Assembly (NCBI GenBank): GCA_019096065.1
Contig: JAGUCH010000008.1
Span: 5,523,001 to 5,587,000, forward strand
Reading direction: 5' to 3'
Length of the DNA stretch: 64,000 nt
Source: Paracyclopina nana
Taxonomy: Eukaryota > Arthropoda > Copepoda > Cyclopoida > Cyclopettidae
Part shown: positions 11,333 to 24,528 of the stretch, piece by piece
How the letters are laid out: every line of letters begins with the position of its first letter
Position numbering within the stretch: position 1 is the stretch's first letter
Position numbers and translations under genes: made by a program
The notes under the pieces: model-generated
What the model saw: the letters and a program-made list of their open reading frames with translations, nothing else
Databases searched by the model: none
Told to the model about the DNA's origin: nothing

Positions 11333-13261
11333 TTAGAGATTCTCCACCAGCTTCTCTTTCTCCTTGAAAATGTTCTTGAGCTCACCCAGTGTGGACTCCA
11401 TTTTCTCCAATGAGAAAGATTGCTCTGAGTCACCACCACGATCCTTGGCCACCCAAGAGTTGAGCTCAGAGACAGTGTTATCCAGCAGCACCCATTCCTT
11501 GACCAGAGTATCTACTTTCTTCAACCATTCATCAGAAACAACCTTGACTTTGTCATACCGCTCCTTGAGTCCTTGTACTTCCACATCTGCCTCCTTGTGA
11601 GTGGTCATCTTATTGGCTGCGCTTGCTGCACTCTCCAGTACCTTCAAGTGCTTCAAGCAGCTTCCATCAAATTCTTTGACCTTGGCAAACATTGCATTGG
11701 CCTCATCCAGAGTTTGAGGCTTGGAAAGGCCTTCAGTGGACTTGAGCTCAGCACCTTCCAGCCAGGGCCTGAACTCCTTGATGCCAGTCTTGTATTCGGC
11801 CCAATGCTTGACATCCTCTGAGAAGTTGTCGCACTCCTTCATAACCCTCTTGTGGAGATCTTCCACAAAGTCCTTGATTCTTTTCAGCTCATCTTTGTAG
11901 TCTTGGGCATCTTGGGGTACCTTTTCGCCTTGAGGCAACAGCTCCTCCTCCAAAGCAATGTTCTTCTTGATCAGATCAAACTTGGCCGAGACATCCTCTT
12001 GCAACTCCATAGTGTAGGACACTCTGTCCTCAGGAGTCATTTTGTCAGAATTATTTTTTATTTCATTGAGTTGGTTGTCAGCATCCCTCATCCAGCTGTC
12101 AATGTCCTTGAGGGTCTTGTCAAAGCTCTTCAAGCTGGAGACAAACTCATCAATTTTGTCCACCTTCTCCTTGAACCTGCCAACCACCTCAAGTTTCTCC
12201 TTGATGGCTTTCACCTCTTTCTTCACAAAATCCTTTTTGTCGTCAGGAAGAGTCATCGTCATCACATCATAATCATGCTGGATGCCATTAAACATGTTGG
12301 TAATTGTGTTGTTTGTGTCGGCAAAAATCTTTTGTCTCTTTTCAAGGTCTTCGATAGCTGCTTGAAGGTTAAACCGCTTCTTAACCTTTTTGATTTCCTC
12401 CTCTGCTTTTTCAAACTCTACAACTATATTCTCAAGTCCAACTCCATATCCCTCCCATGCAGCCTTGGTATTGTTAAGGAGCTCCAACCTTGCAGTGGCC
12501 TTATCCTTGGTTTCATCCCATCCCAATTCAATGCTGTGGACATAGCGCTCCAAAAACTTGGGCTTGCTGCATGAATAAAAGATTATCTTTAGGAAATAAC
12601 TTTTATTATTGATGGATTAGTATTTACTCTGGGTTCTCAAGAAGCTGTTTGCCCTTGACAATCAAATCTTTAACCACGGCACGTTTGGTCTCCAATTGGT
12701 TAAGAGACTTTTCTTGTCGCTCAATTAACTCTTCAACATTTTCTATGCAACTAGGAGCAATATCTCTTGTGGAGCTGAGCATAATTCCATCCAAAAACTC
12801 AATGTGGGGTTTGAGCTCATCACCATAGGCATAGCATTTCCAATAAAGATCCACCTTGACTTGAGTCTTGCTGACAGTTGGAATCAGCTCCTCATGTTTC
12901 TTGATGATGGCATCCAATTTTTGCAATTGCTCAGACCTCTCCTCTTTTCCTCGCTCAGCCATCAAGATCTCCAAAATTTGTTGCAGCCATTTCTTCACCT
13001 CAGCCCGCTCAAGATCTTTGCAGAGTACCTACTCAGGTTAAAAAAATATTTCCTTGACCACATTCATGAGATAAAGTATGATGCAGCTATACTTACATGG
13101 AAGTTGTCTCTTTCACGCTTGAACTCAGCCGAGGTGTACACCTTATCTGCCATGATCCTGGAGATGGCTTTTTCCACATTCTCCATCCATTCGACCATCT
13201 TGGTCTGCCTCATGATGTAGACATCCTTGATGAAAGGATAATTTTCTTGCCAGAAAGTCAT
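11333..13261 (-). CDS. Short spectrin-repeat protein, MSP-300/nesprin-like
   Basis: Three coding exons read on the minus strand: 13261..13097, 13028..12628 and 12566..11333 (1800 nt, 599 aa); introns of 68 and 61 bp. The whole protein is alpha-helical, charged and heptad-like with regularly placed Trp (WMENVEKAISRIM, VKKWLQQILEILM, IDSWMRDADNQLNEI, FRPWLEGAELKS, LNSWVAKDRGGDSEQ), the pattern of successive spectrin repeats, roughly five or six. There is no actin-binding CH domain, no EF hand, no signal peptide and no KASH-type transmembrane end. That fits a stand-alone spectrin-repeat protein of the muscle-specific 300 kDa (nesprin) kind in arthropods. Cytoskeletal linkage in muscle is inferred from the family only. 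A 60-bp 5'-UTR intron precedes the ATG. Confidence 0.8.
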
Positions 13262-13281
13262 TTTGCTGACCTCTCAAGAAT

Positions 13282-13341
13282 CTAGTTGCAGATGCAAGAA
13301 CAGTTATATAGCTAAGTAAGAAGTTGCGGACTGAGCCTTAC
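13282..13341 (-). other. Predicted 5'-UTR intron of the spectrin-repeat gene
   Basis: On the minus strand GCACAA/GTAAGG at 13341 and CTGCAACTAG/ATTC ending at 13282 define a 60-bp GT-AG intron about 20 nt upstream of the ATG, a size typical of this genome. Splice use is inferred. Confidence 0.5.
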
Positions 13342-13399
13342 TTGTGCTAGAGAGAAATAAGAAGAAGAAGTCCTGAGAGACCCAATGCTGACGAGGGTC

Positions 13400-15607
13400 T
13401 GAAATTCAAGTGAAGAAAATTTCTCAGACCTTGTCACAGGGTGACCGTAAACCCTACACCTGCTCGCTTAGATGCTTTTGTCTTTTCAACCCAAAAACTT
13501 TGAGTGCGTGTGTGCATGTAGCAGTAAGTGTGTGCACCTTAGACGTGCTTTCTTATATTACCCTACCTTTCTTTGTGACCTTGTTATTGCAATATAAAAA
13601 AGAGGGACATGATGATCACAATTGATGGAGCCTGAAGGCTTATGCGATGACATCATCTCAAGCCAATAATCTGATCAACATCATTTTTTACATTTAAAAA
13701 CCCTAGCATTTAAACCACGCTAGATTACTTTGCTCGTCTGCGCTCAAGTTGCCACTTATGCAAATTCAGTCAGAGGACATTTTTTATAAATAAAAAAATT
13801 CAAATAAAAGAAAAGGCTTGATTTTTCACCTGAGCACACATTTCAGGTAAGTTAGAAGGAAATTTGAATGCTGCTTTCAAATTTTTCACAGGTCACACAA
13901 GCCGTTTGCGCAAAGCCAAAATAATCCTGGCTAGGACGCGCGCGCGCGTGCGTGAATAATGACAGAAAAAAGCTCGTTACGCTACTACTACAGTATACCT
14001 ACATAGTTGGCTGAATACCAAGTTAAGCAAAGTGGATTAGACAATAAAAGGTCTAGCACTTGTTCTTATGCTAAACCTACTCAAGCACGATGCACTTCTC
14101 TTTGAGTCCAACTTGAGGCAATATAAATTAAACCTGGGATTATGTTTCTTAATTAGGAAATGTTCGCATGGAGCGTTGTATTTAAGTCCATTTTCATGCA
14201 TGCTTACATACTGTGAGGCCTGTAAGCTTAGATAACTGCTTACTTAAATGCCTATCGTTTGCTTGCCTAATACGCTACATCAAAGACATATCAAATTGCT
14301 ATGACTTGTGCCTCATTAACTTAAGCTCTTAATTTAATACATTTGGCTACTTTCGCACAATATTGCCTTTTGCAGTACATGTTTAGCCCCCCTTTCTCTA
14401 CTTTTTTTTAAGCTGAAGCTCAAAAACGTCGCACATGAGTATATTTAGCCTATGCTTTCTAAATGAGTTGCTTTTCCCCATTGTTGCTGAATTTTCACGT
14501 AGTATACCGGGTTAAATGCTTCAAATAGCATTCGGACCTGAGAAAGAGACATCACTGCGGGAAGCATGGCCCTTAAAAACCCACGCCAAATGATAGCTTG
14601 CTCGATTCCAAGGAAACAGCCAAATTGGATGTAATTTTAGAAGTTTATCGGTTTTTGGCCATTTGTGCGCTACGTAGGTTGCTGTTTTGCCCATATGCAA
14701 GGTATTTACAAATCGTGCATGTCAGCAATCACCTAGAAAGCATTTCACGGATTTTCAAGCGGCTGTTTTTTCGTTGGATTGTTTTACCTGAGGGCTGGAT
14801 TAACTTGTGCCATAATTCACGTCCTTGGTGAACTGACACACTAAATAGCATGCATAACAAAAATTTGGGTTTTTCCTTGCAAAAAGGGTGATAAAAAAGA
14901 ACCTTTGAAAAGTGCATTCCAGGTCTGGATTGCTTCAATGAATTCCCATGACAGTTTTTAAAAAAGCAAAATTTGTAAACTTAATTTCAAAGTCATAGTT
15001 GGAAAAAAACAGGCTTAAAATCAAAAAATGGAACGTTATAAGTACAAAATTAATTAAGAATATAATAATAATGAGACACGTACAAAGTACTTTTTATCAG
15101 CTCCACTCGTGTGAGCTATGGCTACTTTTTTGAGGGAGAAAAACTGCGCGTACAGCCAAGCAATTTTCAAGCACATGCCATTAAGAGGAATTTGAAACTT
15201 TGGGCCCATTTAAAGCATGATTAATGAATTTTGACAATTTCTGCGCCCTACTTTGTCAGGCAGCAGAGCACGTGGCCATAAGTCATTTTCAAAGGAATGA
15301 AAAACATGTTGAAATCAAGCCAATGATTTGTCAAAATGCAACGCACAATTGAACAGAGGAAAATCAAGGGAGAAATTGCTAGTGAGTGGAATAATGAGAT
15401 GATGCAGATATGATTATCAGCTTTTTGCTTCAACCTACGCTAAATCTATTCAATAATAGTATTCTGTGCAGTGACGTGAGCGAAAAAAGCCTTGAAAGAC
15501 GAAAATATACTTCTGACTACATGTATATAGTACAAGATGTATTCAGTAGGTGCGTAACGGGTCAACTGGGCAAAAAATAGTGACAGGAAAAAACGTCGAC
15601 TGTTCCT
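13400..15607. other. Non-coding stretch upstream of the spectrin-repeat gene
   Basis: About 2.2 kb of AT-rich sequence that holds the spectrin-repeat promoter and the 3' flank of TSNAX. A CG-alternating run lies at about 13938-13952. No exon, RNA gene or repeat that I can support. Confidence 0.5.
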
Positions 15608-17190
15608 TCACGCCGAGAAAGCTGTTCGTTCCAAAGATTTCATCGACGCCATGTAACAGATGAATTCAACCTGAAATGTGATTTTTTTGTTCTTAAGTAT
15701 TTTTTTCTCAAGCCAAATATAACTAGATAGTTGTCTATGACAACCACTCGCAAAAATGAAATCACAAATACCGCGAGCGAACATCTTTTTAGAAGAAAGC
15801 CATATTTAGAGTTGTTAAATTTGTAAGCCTTTTCACTAAAAAGTGTCACTTTTACGTTACATGAGCTAAAATAATTGAGTAGAAACATTAAAAGCATTTT
15901 TAATAATACCTTCATCATGCTGCCTTTAAGAGCTGAGATTTTTCTTCCCATTTCACGATTGACATCCGGAGGAATGCTCAGGTAGTTCAGGTACAAGTTA
16001 CGCAACAAGCCACGTGCAGGGACGTTGTAGTCCTCGACTCCCTTGGAAACCATATTTGTCACAAACCTCATGACTTCACCTGAAGACCGATTTAAAAGAT
16101 GGTAAATTCGCGTAGGTTGAGGCAATTATATGAATAGATCACACTAGTTCGCCTGGATATCATAGAGAGCGGAAGATTTCCAGCGCACGCTACTGAGCAA
16201 ATCGCGAAGGTCAAAATCTAAGTTAACGCAAATTTAAAAATATACACGTCACACAACCTCAAGTACATAAGTTTGACCTTTGCAATTTTTCGAGCGTTCG
16301 CTATGGTCTCAGCTTACTAAAACTTCCGCTCTCTATTTATATCCAGTCGACCTAGATCACACTCATTAAATGAAAATGTTTGACCATTATATTCATGATG
16401 CTCAAGAAGGATAAATGACTTTTTTCTCTGAATTTATGAAACAAAATGGTTAAGCTGGGTTAAGCTATCATAAACTTACCAGCAATATCGGCAATACCCA
16501 GCAAAATATCAACAAATAAGACTTCCTTAGTCAATGGACTCGCAGTTTTTTCAATTATCTGCAATTAGAAGTTAGATGACAGCCATTTCAGCACAAACGA
16601 GAGGCAATTTTACCTGATCACATGATGGGAGTTCACTAGACTCTATCAAGCTCAAAAAGGTGAGAGCTTCGATGAATTCCTGCATGCCTGGAGTAAATGC
16701 CCTGCGAAACAGGTACGGATCCTGCTCTGTCTTGAGTAGATTGTTCATCTTCAGCCACAATTTTCCAATGTCAGCAAAATTGGAGTGGATCTTGGCCAAG
16801 CCTGCGGCCTTGTCCTTCTGACTAAAAATGATGAGATTTTAAGCATATCCAAGAAGAAACCATGACACCAACCAAACCTACTCCAATAATCGATGAATGG
16901 AAAAGATGACGCGTTTGCTGTCAACAGTGATATCTCTGCTCAGCTTATAAATGGCTTCATGCTTGTCATGTCGTGCATCCAAGAACCTAAAAGAGAGGAA
17001 TCATTTTGTGAAAAGCGTATTTAAAGTGCACTTAGTATTTGGACACTTGATCCAGATTTAACGTTGATGCCATCCATTAAGACGATAAAATTATGAAGTT
17101 TCAGTAGCCAGAGATCCTTTTTTTTAATTTGATAACAACGAACCTTGAGAATTGCGTGAAATTGTCAATGACTTCTTCGCCGCGACTCAT
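15608..17190 (-). CDS. TSNAX: Translin-associated factor X (C3PO nuclease subunit)
   Basis: Six exons on the minus strand: 17190..17144, 16986..16882, 16821..16614, 16558..16480, 16079..15910, 15670..15608 (672 nt, 223 aa); introns 157, 60, 55, 400 and 239 bp, all GT-AG. The product starts [20 protein letters not shown], then [20 protein letters not shown], the Trax N-terminal helix, and [16 protein letters not shown] and [16 protein letters not shown]. In C3PO, Trax supplies the metal-binding acidic residues of the endonuclease that helps RISC activation; the matching positions here are E99, E102, D144 and E148, all present, so it is probably catalytic. Translin itself lacks this set. At 223 aa it is shorter than human TSNAX (290): the N-terminus and the loop between the two halves are reduced. 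It is head-to-head with PABP, 595 bp between ATGs. Confidence 0.93.
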
Positions 17191-19879
<2,689 letters not shown>

Positions 19880-20287
19880 AGAACCAAGCGTCAAGTTGTT
19901 GAAGAAGAAACGAAAAAAAATCGAAAAATTACCCCAAAATATGCGAAAAACATAACAACCTTTTTTCTTCATGCTGCCAAAAGCATACCACACTCTATTG
20001 TATACTATGTTTTTAATGCCTTCCTTTTTGAAAACACTGTTGGCAAAGCAACTATCACAAACGAAAAAACTATGTATAAAAGAAGAACAAGCTTTTGGTC
20101 GAAATACAGGCTCATCGAAATTTTCGATTTTATAAAAAAAAGGTTGAGAGAGCCTCAAGATGTTCCGTGATGTACACTTTCAACTTGTTGCTGGCTGCTC
20201 TTCTTGTTATCTGACTTGCCAACAGGTTTTTTCTCCGTTTGTTTGCTGCCACTTTTATCTCAGTCTGCTCTGAGATAGTGTTGGGAA
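19880..20287. promoter_or_regulatory. PABP 3' flank and methyltransferase promoter/leader
   Basis: Only about 400 bp separate the PABP stop from the next ATG. A TATAAAAA box at 20131-20138 fits the methyltransferase. Two ATGs upstream of the main start (20160 and 20170) open short frames of 37 and 14 codons, the second with a hydrophobic run (LLLAALLVI) before its stop. If transcription starts about 30 nt after the TATA box, at least the second would be in the mRNA leader. Confidence 0.45.
20131..20138 (+). promoter_or_regulatory. TATA box, methyltransferase gene
   Basis: TATAAAAA 157 nt upstream of the methyltransferase ATG and downstream of PABP on the same strand. Confidence 0.45.
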
Positions 20288-22902
20288 ATGGCAGTCTCGT
20301 CTTCGGTGAATTACTTGTATCGTAATTTCTTCTGGAAGCTCTTGGAGGTCGGAGCATTTCCGGATTTCCTCGTGAGGTCGAGGGTGAAAAAAGGACTTCA
20401 TGAGCTGCTTAAAGAACTCAATGGAGATGGAAATGTGGAGGCCAACCAAGAAAGGCTCAGTGAGTTCCTGGCTGAAATCAAAACAATGCCTATCGCAATT
20501 AACCAGTCGAATGCGAATGAGCAGCACTACGAGGTTCCGGCCGAGTTCTACCAGCTTGTCCTGGGTCCAAGGTTGAAATATTCTTGTGGGTTTTGGCCCA
20601 CTCAAGATACAACTCTGGAGCAAAGTGAGCAAATCATGCTGGAGATGTACTGCAAAAGAGCCCAACTTAAGAATGGTGAGAATTTTTCATCGATGAAGTT
20701 TCAAAATGTCAATCATTTCCCAGTGATCTTTATACTTTTTCACCTGAATCAACCGAAAGCAAAGTTCAAAGAAAACAATATCAATTAATCTTTTATCTTG
20801 TAGCAAATAAGCTAAATTTGCAATCAGCGATTGAACTAAAAATGTCGTTCAAGCATATGAATACTTGATTACGATTAACTTGTCCTAGGCCAAGTCGTTC
20901 TGGATTTGGGATGTGGATGGGGCTCAGTGGCTCTATTTGTGGCTGAAAAGTACCCAGCATCCAAAGTGTTTGCACTGAGCAACTCTTCCACTCAAAAGGA
21001 CTTCATCATGGAGACAGCTCAAGCGAAAGGACTCAAGAACCTGACAGTCTACACCGGAGATGTGTCAGTGTTCAACAGAGATGACTTTGCGTCCAAATTT
21101 GACAGGATCATTTCAATAGGTATACATTTAATTTTTTGCTATTTTCAAGCTTCAAAGATGATAGCATTGGGCTTGACCAATCCTGGATCAACCCTTGGGA
21201 TCAGTTCCGGAATGACTTCAGCTTGCTTGTTAGGATCATCTTCTGTGGGAGCTCCTTTGGACCTCACTTCCCAAACGCCTTGACCATTGGTGCATGACAC
21301 CACTGGAACTCTTTGAATTTTGTTCCTTGGAATCCTCCTATGCTCATTTCTGCATTCCTTGTGTGGAACTGGGTAGCATTGCTCTTTGGGCACTGAATAG
21401 CATTCCTGCTTGGTGATCCAATCGCACTTCTCCTCTGGAACATTGTAGCATTTCTTCCAGGGCACTGGCCTGCATTGCCTATCCTTGATCTTCTGGCTCC
21501 TATACTTGGTCACATCTTTGCATTGCCTCTGCATAAAAAATATTGAGGTGACTTTAGCATATTGGTTTTCAATGAAATTAACCTGAGGCTCATTTCTGCA
21601 ATTGGTGGGATCATCAGCCCATTCCTTTTGGTTGTAGCCAGTCTGGACCCAGATTTGCTCACATAGTCGTTGAGGCTCGTCCCAGCATTCCTTGTCAGTA
21701 TAAGGCTGTTGGATTTCCCTCCAGATCTCCTTGCAATCCTGGTTCACTCCGGTGTCACACTTTTGCCTGTCTACATTCCAGCACTTTCTTTGCCTATTAG
21801 GCCTGCATTCTTGCACTTGAATGGTATCACATTGAGTCCTTTTCCAAAGCAATGTTAGACAATTTTTTTATGTAGAAATAATTAATGCTTACTTGGTGAC
21901 ATCCTGGCAAATAGGCTCAGTGTGCTCCTCATATTCCACTGTGGATATGGTTTCATATTCAGTTTTACACTGTTGTTGTTGAGTGGGAGCAATTGGCCTT
22001 TGAATTGAAGATCCTCCATATTGGGGAATGGCAGTAGCAAAAATGCAGGCTTCTGCTAGCAAAAATAGCAATTTTGCTGTGTACAGCTTCATCTCTGCAG
22101 GTAAAATAAGCCTATTTGCCACTGGGCCTCTTGCCCTTTATACCAAGTCGAGCTGATTTTTGTGAGTGCCTGAAGCGTGAAGAAACCCACAAAAAGATCT
22201 TCTTCACAGAACTCTGGTTATTATAATGCCATTGCAAATTAGGCAACAGAACTGGGGGGAAACCCAAGTTGCCTTTAAAGCAAAGTTGATGTTTATTATT
22301 TGCAGAGATGTTTGAGCATATGAAAAACTATGAAATGCTCATGGCCAAAATTGGGAAATGGCTGAATTCCAAAGGAAAGCTGTTTGTTCACATCTTCACC
22401 CATAAGCAATTTGCTTACCACTTCAAAAGAGGTAAATTATAGAATATGTGACAGGTGGCGCCACTCATTGTAAACAAACAGTGGCGCCATCTAGTGGCCA
22501 ATTTTCAAACTACTTTTTTAAAAGGATGGATGGCAAGGACTTTTTTCACTGGTGGAACAATGCCATCTCATGATTTGTTGTTGCATTTCCAAAAGGAGCT
22601 CAAAATTGAGGAACGTTGGTCAGTCAATGGCAAACATTACTCCAAAACTTTGGAGGCTTGGCTCCAAAAGCTGGATCAAAAGTACCAAGAAGTGTGGCCA
22701 ATTTTGCTTGAAACCTATGGTATGATGATTTTTTTCCTCAGCTTCATAAACCTGAATTGGTATTTTTGTGCATTTTGCAGGTAAAGACAAGGCTGCGAGG
22801 TGGTATGTGAATTGGAGAATGTTTTTCATTGTTTGCTCTGAGACTTTTGCATTCAATAATGGCAATGATTGGGCTGTCTCTCACTATTTATTCGCCAAAT
22901 AA
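20288..22902 (+). CDS. SAM-dependent methyltransferase, CFA-synthase/coclaurine N-methyltransferase-like
   Basis: Five exons: 20288..20675, 20889..21119, 22306..22431, 22525..22719, 22781..22902 (1062 nt, 353 aa); introns 213, 1186, 93 and 61 bp. The N-terminal helices precede LKYSCGFWP near residue 97, the motif seen at the entry of cyclopropane-fatty-acid synthase (CMAS) folds. SAM-binding motif I is VVLDLGCGWGSVALFVAEKY at about 132-151; then SIEMFEHMKNYEMLMAKIG and GWMARTFFTGGTMPSHD, both characteristic of plant coclaurine N-methyltransferase-like and bacterial CMAS proteins. The enzyme transfers a methyl group from SAM; the acceptor (amine or lipid) cannot be told. Intron 2 encloses a complete gene on the other strand. 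AATAAA at 22898 overlaps the stop codon. Such enzymes are rare in animals, so old lateral gain is possible, though introns and base use now match the neighbours. Confidence 0.88.
21145..22092 (-). CDS. Cys-rich secreted protein gene nested in the methyltransferase intron
   Basis: Three exons on the minus strand: 22092..21893, 21838..21583, 21528..21145 (840 nt, 279 aa), two 54-bp introns. The chosen ATG gives MKLYTAKLLFLLAEACIFAT, a clear signal peptide; an in-frame ATG ten codons upstream would bury it. The mature protein starts with a Gln/Pro-rich segment and then repeats short Cys motifs with polar spacing (ECRPNRQRKCWNVDRQKC, KKCYNVPEEKCDWITKQEC, EQCYPVPHKECRNEHRR), about 22 cysteines, so a disulphide-rich extracellular protein of repeated xC(x)VPxxxC units. 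The acidic/Pro tail lacks Cys. I do not recognise a named family beyond similar Cys-rich arthropod secreted proteins; function unknown. A TATA box lies 45 nt upstream of the ATG. The whole unit sits inside methyltransferase intron 2 (21120-22305). Confidence 0.85.
22137..22142 (-). promoter_or_regulatory. TATA box of the nested secreted-protein gene
   Basis: TATAAA on the minus strand (GGTATAAAGGG), 45 nt upstream of the ATG at 22092 and still within the host intron. Confidence 0.6.
22484..22497 (-). promoter_or_regulatory. CTCF-like motif, perfect match to vertebrate core consensus
   Basis: Minus strand CCACTAGATGGCGC fits CCASYAGRKGGCRS at all 14 positions. It lies in methyltransferase intron 3. 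A second GGTGGCGCCAC palindrome lies 25 bp away at 22454-22464. Binding is inferred from the motif alone. Confidence 0.5.
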
Positions 22903-22927
22903 AGAAACACCGATTTGTGGGCTATTG

Positions 22928-23224
22928 TCAATGATTTATTTCAGCTAATTTCTGCGACAGGAAAGCTTTATGCATGAATTTATGCACTTGAAAATTGCTC
23001 ATCGAGTCAAAACTTGAGTCACAAATGTCACAAGTGTACCACTTAATTCTGTTGCACTGCTGCTTGTGGTTGAGGAATTCGGCATCTGTGAAAAAAGTCT
23101 CACCGCACTTTTTATTGCCACATTTTATCTTCTCTGATTCTTCTGTCTTCTCTTTTTTCAAAAATTCAATTGTCACTTCCACTTTAAGGTTCTCCAAGTT
23201 GAGTTCTTCGTATTTGCATGACAT
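22928..23224 (-). CDS. Small single-exon zinc-finger protein (98 aa)
   Basis: Uninterrupted frame of 98 codons. A charged N-terminus is followed by a C2HC-like module (CGNKKCGETFFTDAEFLNHK, then QQC) around residues 36-58 and a C2H2 finger (CDICDSSFDSMSNFQVHKFM, then H) around 65-85. Spacing C-x2-C-x12-H-x3-H in the second is canonical. Too few fingers to predict DNA specificity; RNA or protein binding is possible. Its stop codon is only 25 bp from the convergent methyltransferase stop, and its minus-strand AATAAA (about 22886-22891) falls inside the last methyltransferase exon, so the mRNAs probably overlap. Related in style to the next small zinc-finger gene; likely a local duplicate family. 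Confidence 0.65.
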   Translation of the reverse strand: MSCKYEELNLENLKVEVTIEFLKKEKTEESEKIKCGNKKCGETFFTDAEFLNHKQQCNRIKWYTCDICDSSFDSMSNFQVHKFMHKAFLSQKLAEINH

Positions 23225-23800
23225 GATGTTCGTCCAAAGGTCTACACTGTATTGTAACTAATAAGGACGCTATTCGTAAAATGCCATTTTAATTACGAGC
23301 GTGTGACGCGATGGTGTGATTGTAATTTTCCGGCTTTTTTTAGGCGTCTTTCTTGTTCTCATTTCAACAGATTCAAAAATGTCAATTACAGCGATAATAA
23401 AGCCACCGAAGATGACTGTCACTTGGTAAAATGGCAGAAATAAAGTTTAGAGAGATGACAAAGAGGCAAAAAATGGCCAACTGCTAATAGAATATGCAGG
23501 AAAATGAGTTAGAGCCTGATTGGACATTGGCTGATGTGATGACTGACACACTAATCCTCCCCCAGCTATTTTTGTTATTTCGTTATGCAGTGTGCGATGA
23601 TGTCCAACAAATTCGAGGCTGCTGGTAACGCAGATGGACAACTTCATTAGCACCCCAGGATGCGATGTGCCAAATTTTCTTGTTGATTACCAACCAACTA
23701 CTGCACATTCTTTTATGACTGCACCATCATAAAGATGTCACTTTATGTTGCAGCCGAAAAGAGAGAGATTCTTTAGTCTTATTTCAAGTGGTCATTTTTC
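23225..23800. other. Intergenic stretch between two small zinc-finger genes
   Basis: About 575 bp. It should hold the promoter of the downstream (left) zinc-finger gene. The short minus-strand frame at about 23447-23653 has no recognisable motif. Confidence 0.5.
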
Positions 23801-24127
23801 TTAAAAATCACTATAATCTGCAGCAGAATGAAAAGCCAGAAAGTGGTTCACCATATCTTCTTCCAAGTGCGTGGTAAATTGGCATTCATCACAGCCAAAA
23901 ATGGCAGTGATGTAGTCTTCTATATGTAATACTTCTTGGGGAAGTTTGCAGTTGCTCATGGAGTCATTTTCTTCAATCATTTCAGATACTTTTAGGACAT
24001 CTTGATGAATTTCTTCTTCTTCTCCTTCTTCACTGTGTTTTGTTGCCATGTGATTCTTAAAATTGCCCATTTTTACAAATATCTTGCTGCAAATGCCGCA
24101 TTTATGACCGTCTTCCCTTTCAGACAT
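23801..24127 (-). CDS. Small single-exon C2H2 zinc-finger protein (108 aa)
   Basis: Frame of 108 codons. An N-terminal C2H2 finger, CGICSKIFVKMGNFKNHM then ATKH, lies at about residues 10-31; an acidic stretch (EEGEEEEIHQD) and a linker follow, then a second finger CDECQFTTHLEEDMVNHFLA then FH at about 79-101. Both fit C-x2-C-x12-H-x3/4-H. The second resembles the degenerate fingers of long multi-finger arthropod proteins. No intron is needed. Function unknown; paired with the smaller zinc-finger gene on the same strand about 0.6 kb away. Confidence 0.65.
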   Translation of the reverse strand: MSEREDGHKCGICSKIFVKMGNFKNHMATKHSEEGEEEEIHQDVLKVSEMIEENDSMSNCKLPQEVLHIEDYITAIFGCDECQFTTHLEEDMVNHFLAFHSAADYSDF

Positions 24128-24305
24128 TTTGTTTTGAATCCAAGGTATTTGTTTACGTTTTCGAAATCAGTTATGCCTCAACAGGTGGATGCTGTAAAAA
24201 AAGAGCCAAGAATGGCCATTATAAGCCTAATTTAAGCTTTCTTGGTATTTTATGGCCTTTTTGAAATTCAACATGAAACAACAGGAAAATCCATTGCTGC
24301 GAAGC

Positions 24306-24528
24306 TTACGACCGACTTTTGACCATTTTTTCGCACACACCACATTTACAAAAGCCTTTTGAAATGCAAATTTGATTGCAATTGCTACAAATGCACAGTG
24401 GTGAAAAAGAACAAAAATTCAAGCCTATGTTGGAATTTCAAAATATTTGCCAGGAAACATTTGATTTTAAACTTTTCATCGATAATTTTGTGCACTATGT
24501 GATTGAGTGTGATGATGATGGGTCATAA
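24306..24528 (-). pseudogene. Cys-rich open frame without start codon, possible zinc-finger remnant or exon
   Basis: The minus-strand frame ending in TAA at 24306 reads ...PLCICSNCNQICISKGF then CKCGVCEKMVKSRS. Seven closely spaced cysteines look like a zinc-binding cluster. There is no ATG in frame before the upstream TGA, so it is either a decayed gene, an exon of an unseen transcript (a GTAAGC donor lies near its end) or chance. Proximity to two small zinc-finger genes on the same strand is the main reason to record it. Confidence 0.2.

Noticed and set aside
11852-12574. 240-codon plus-strand frame
   Set aside because: Shadow of the spectrin-repeat gene on the opposite strand; hydrophobic composition is the usual antisense image of a charged helical protein.
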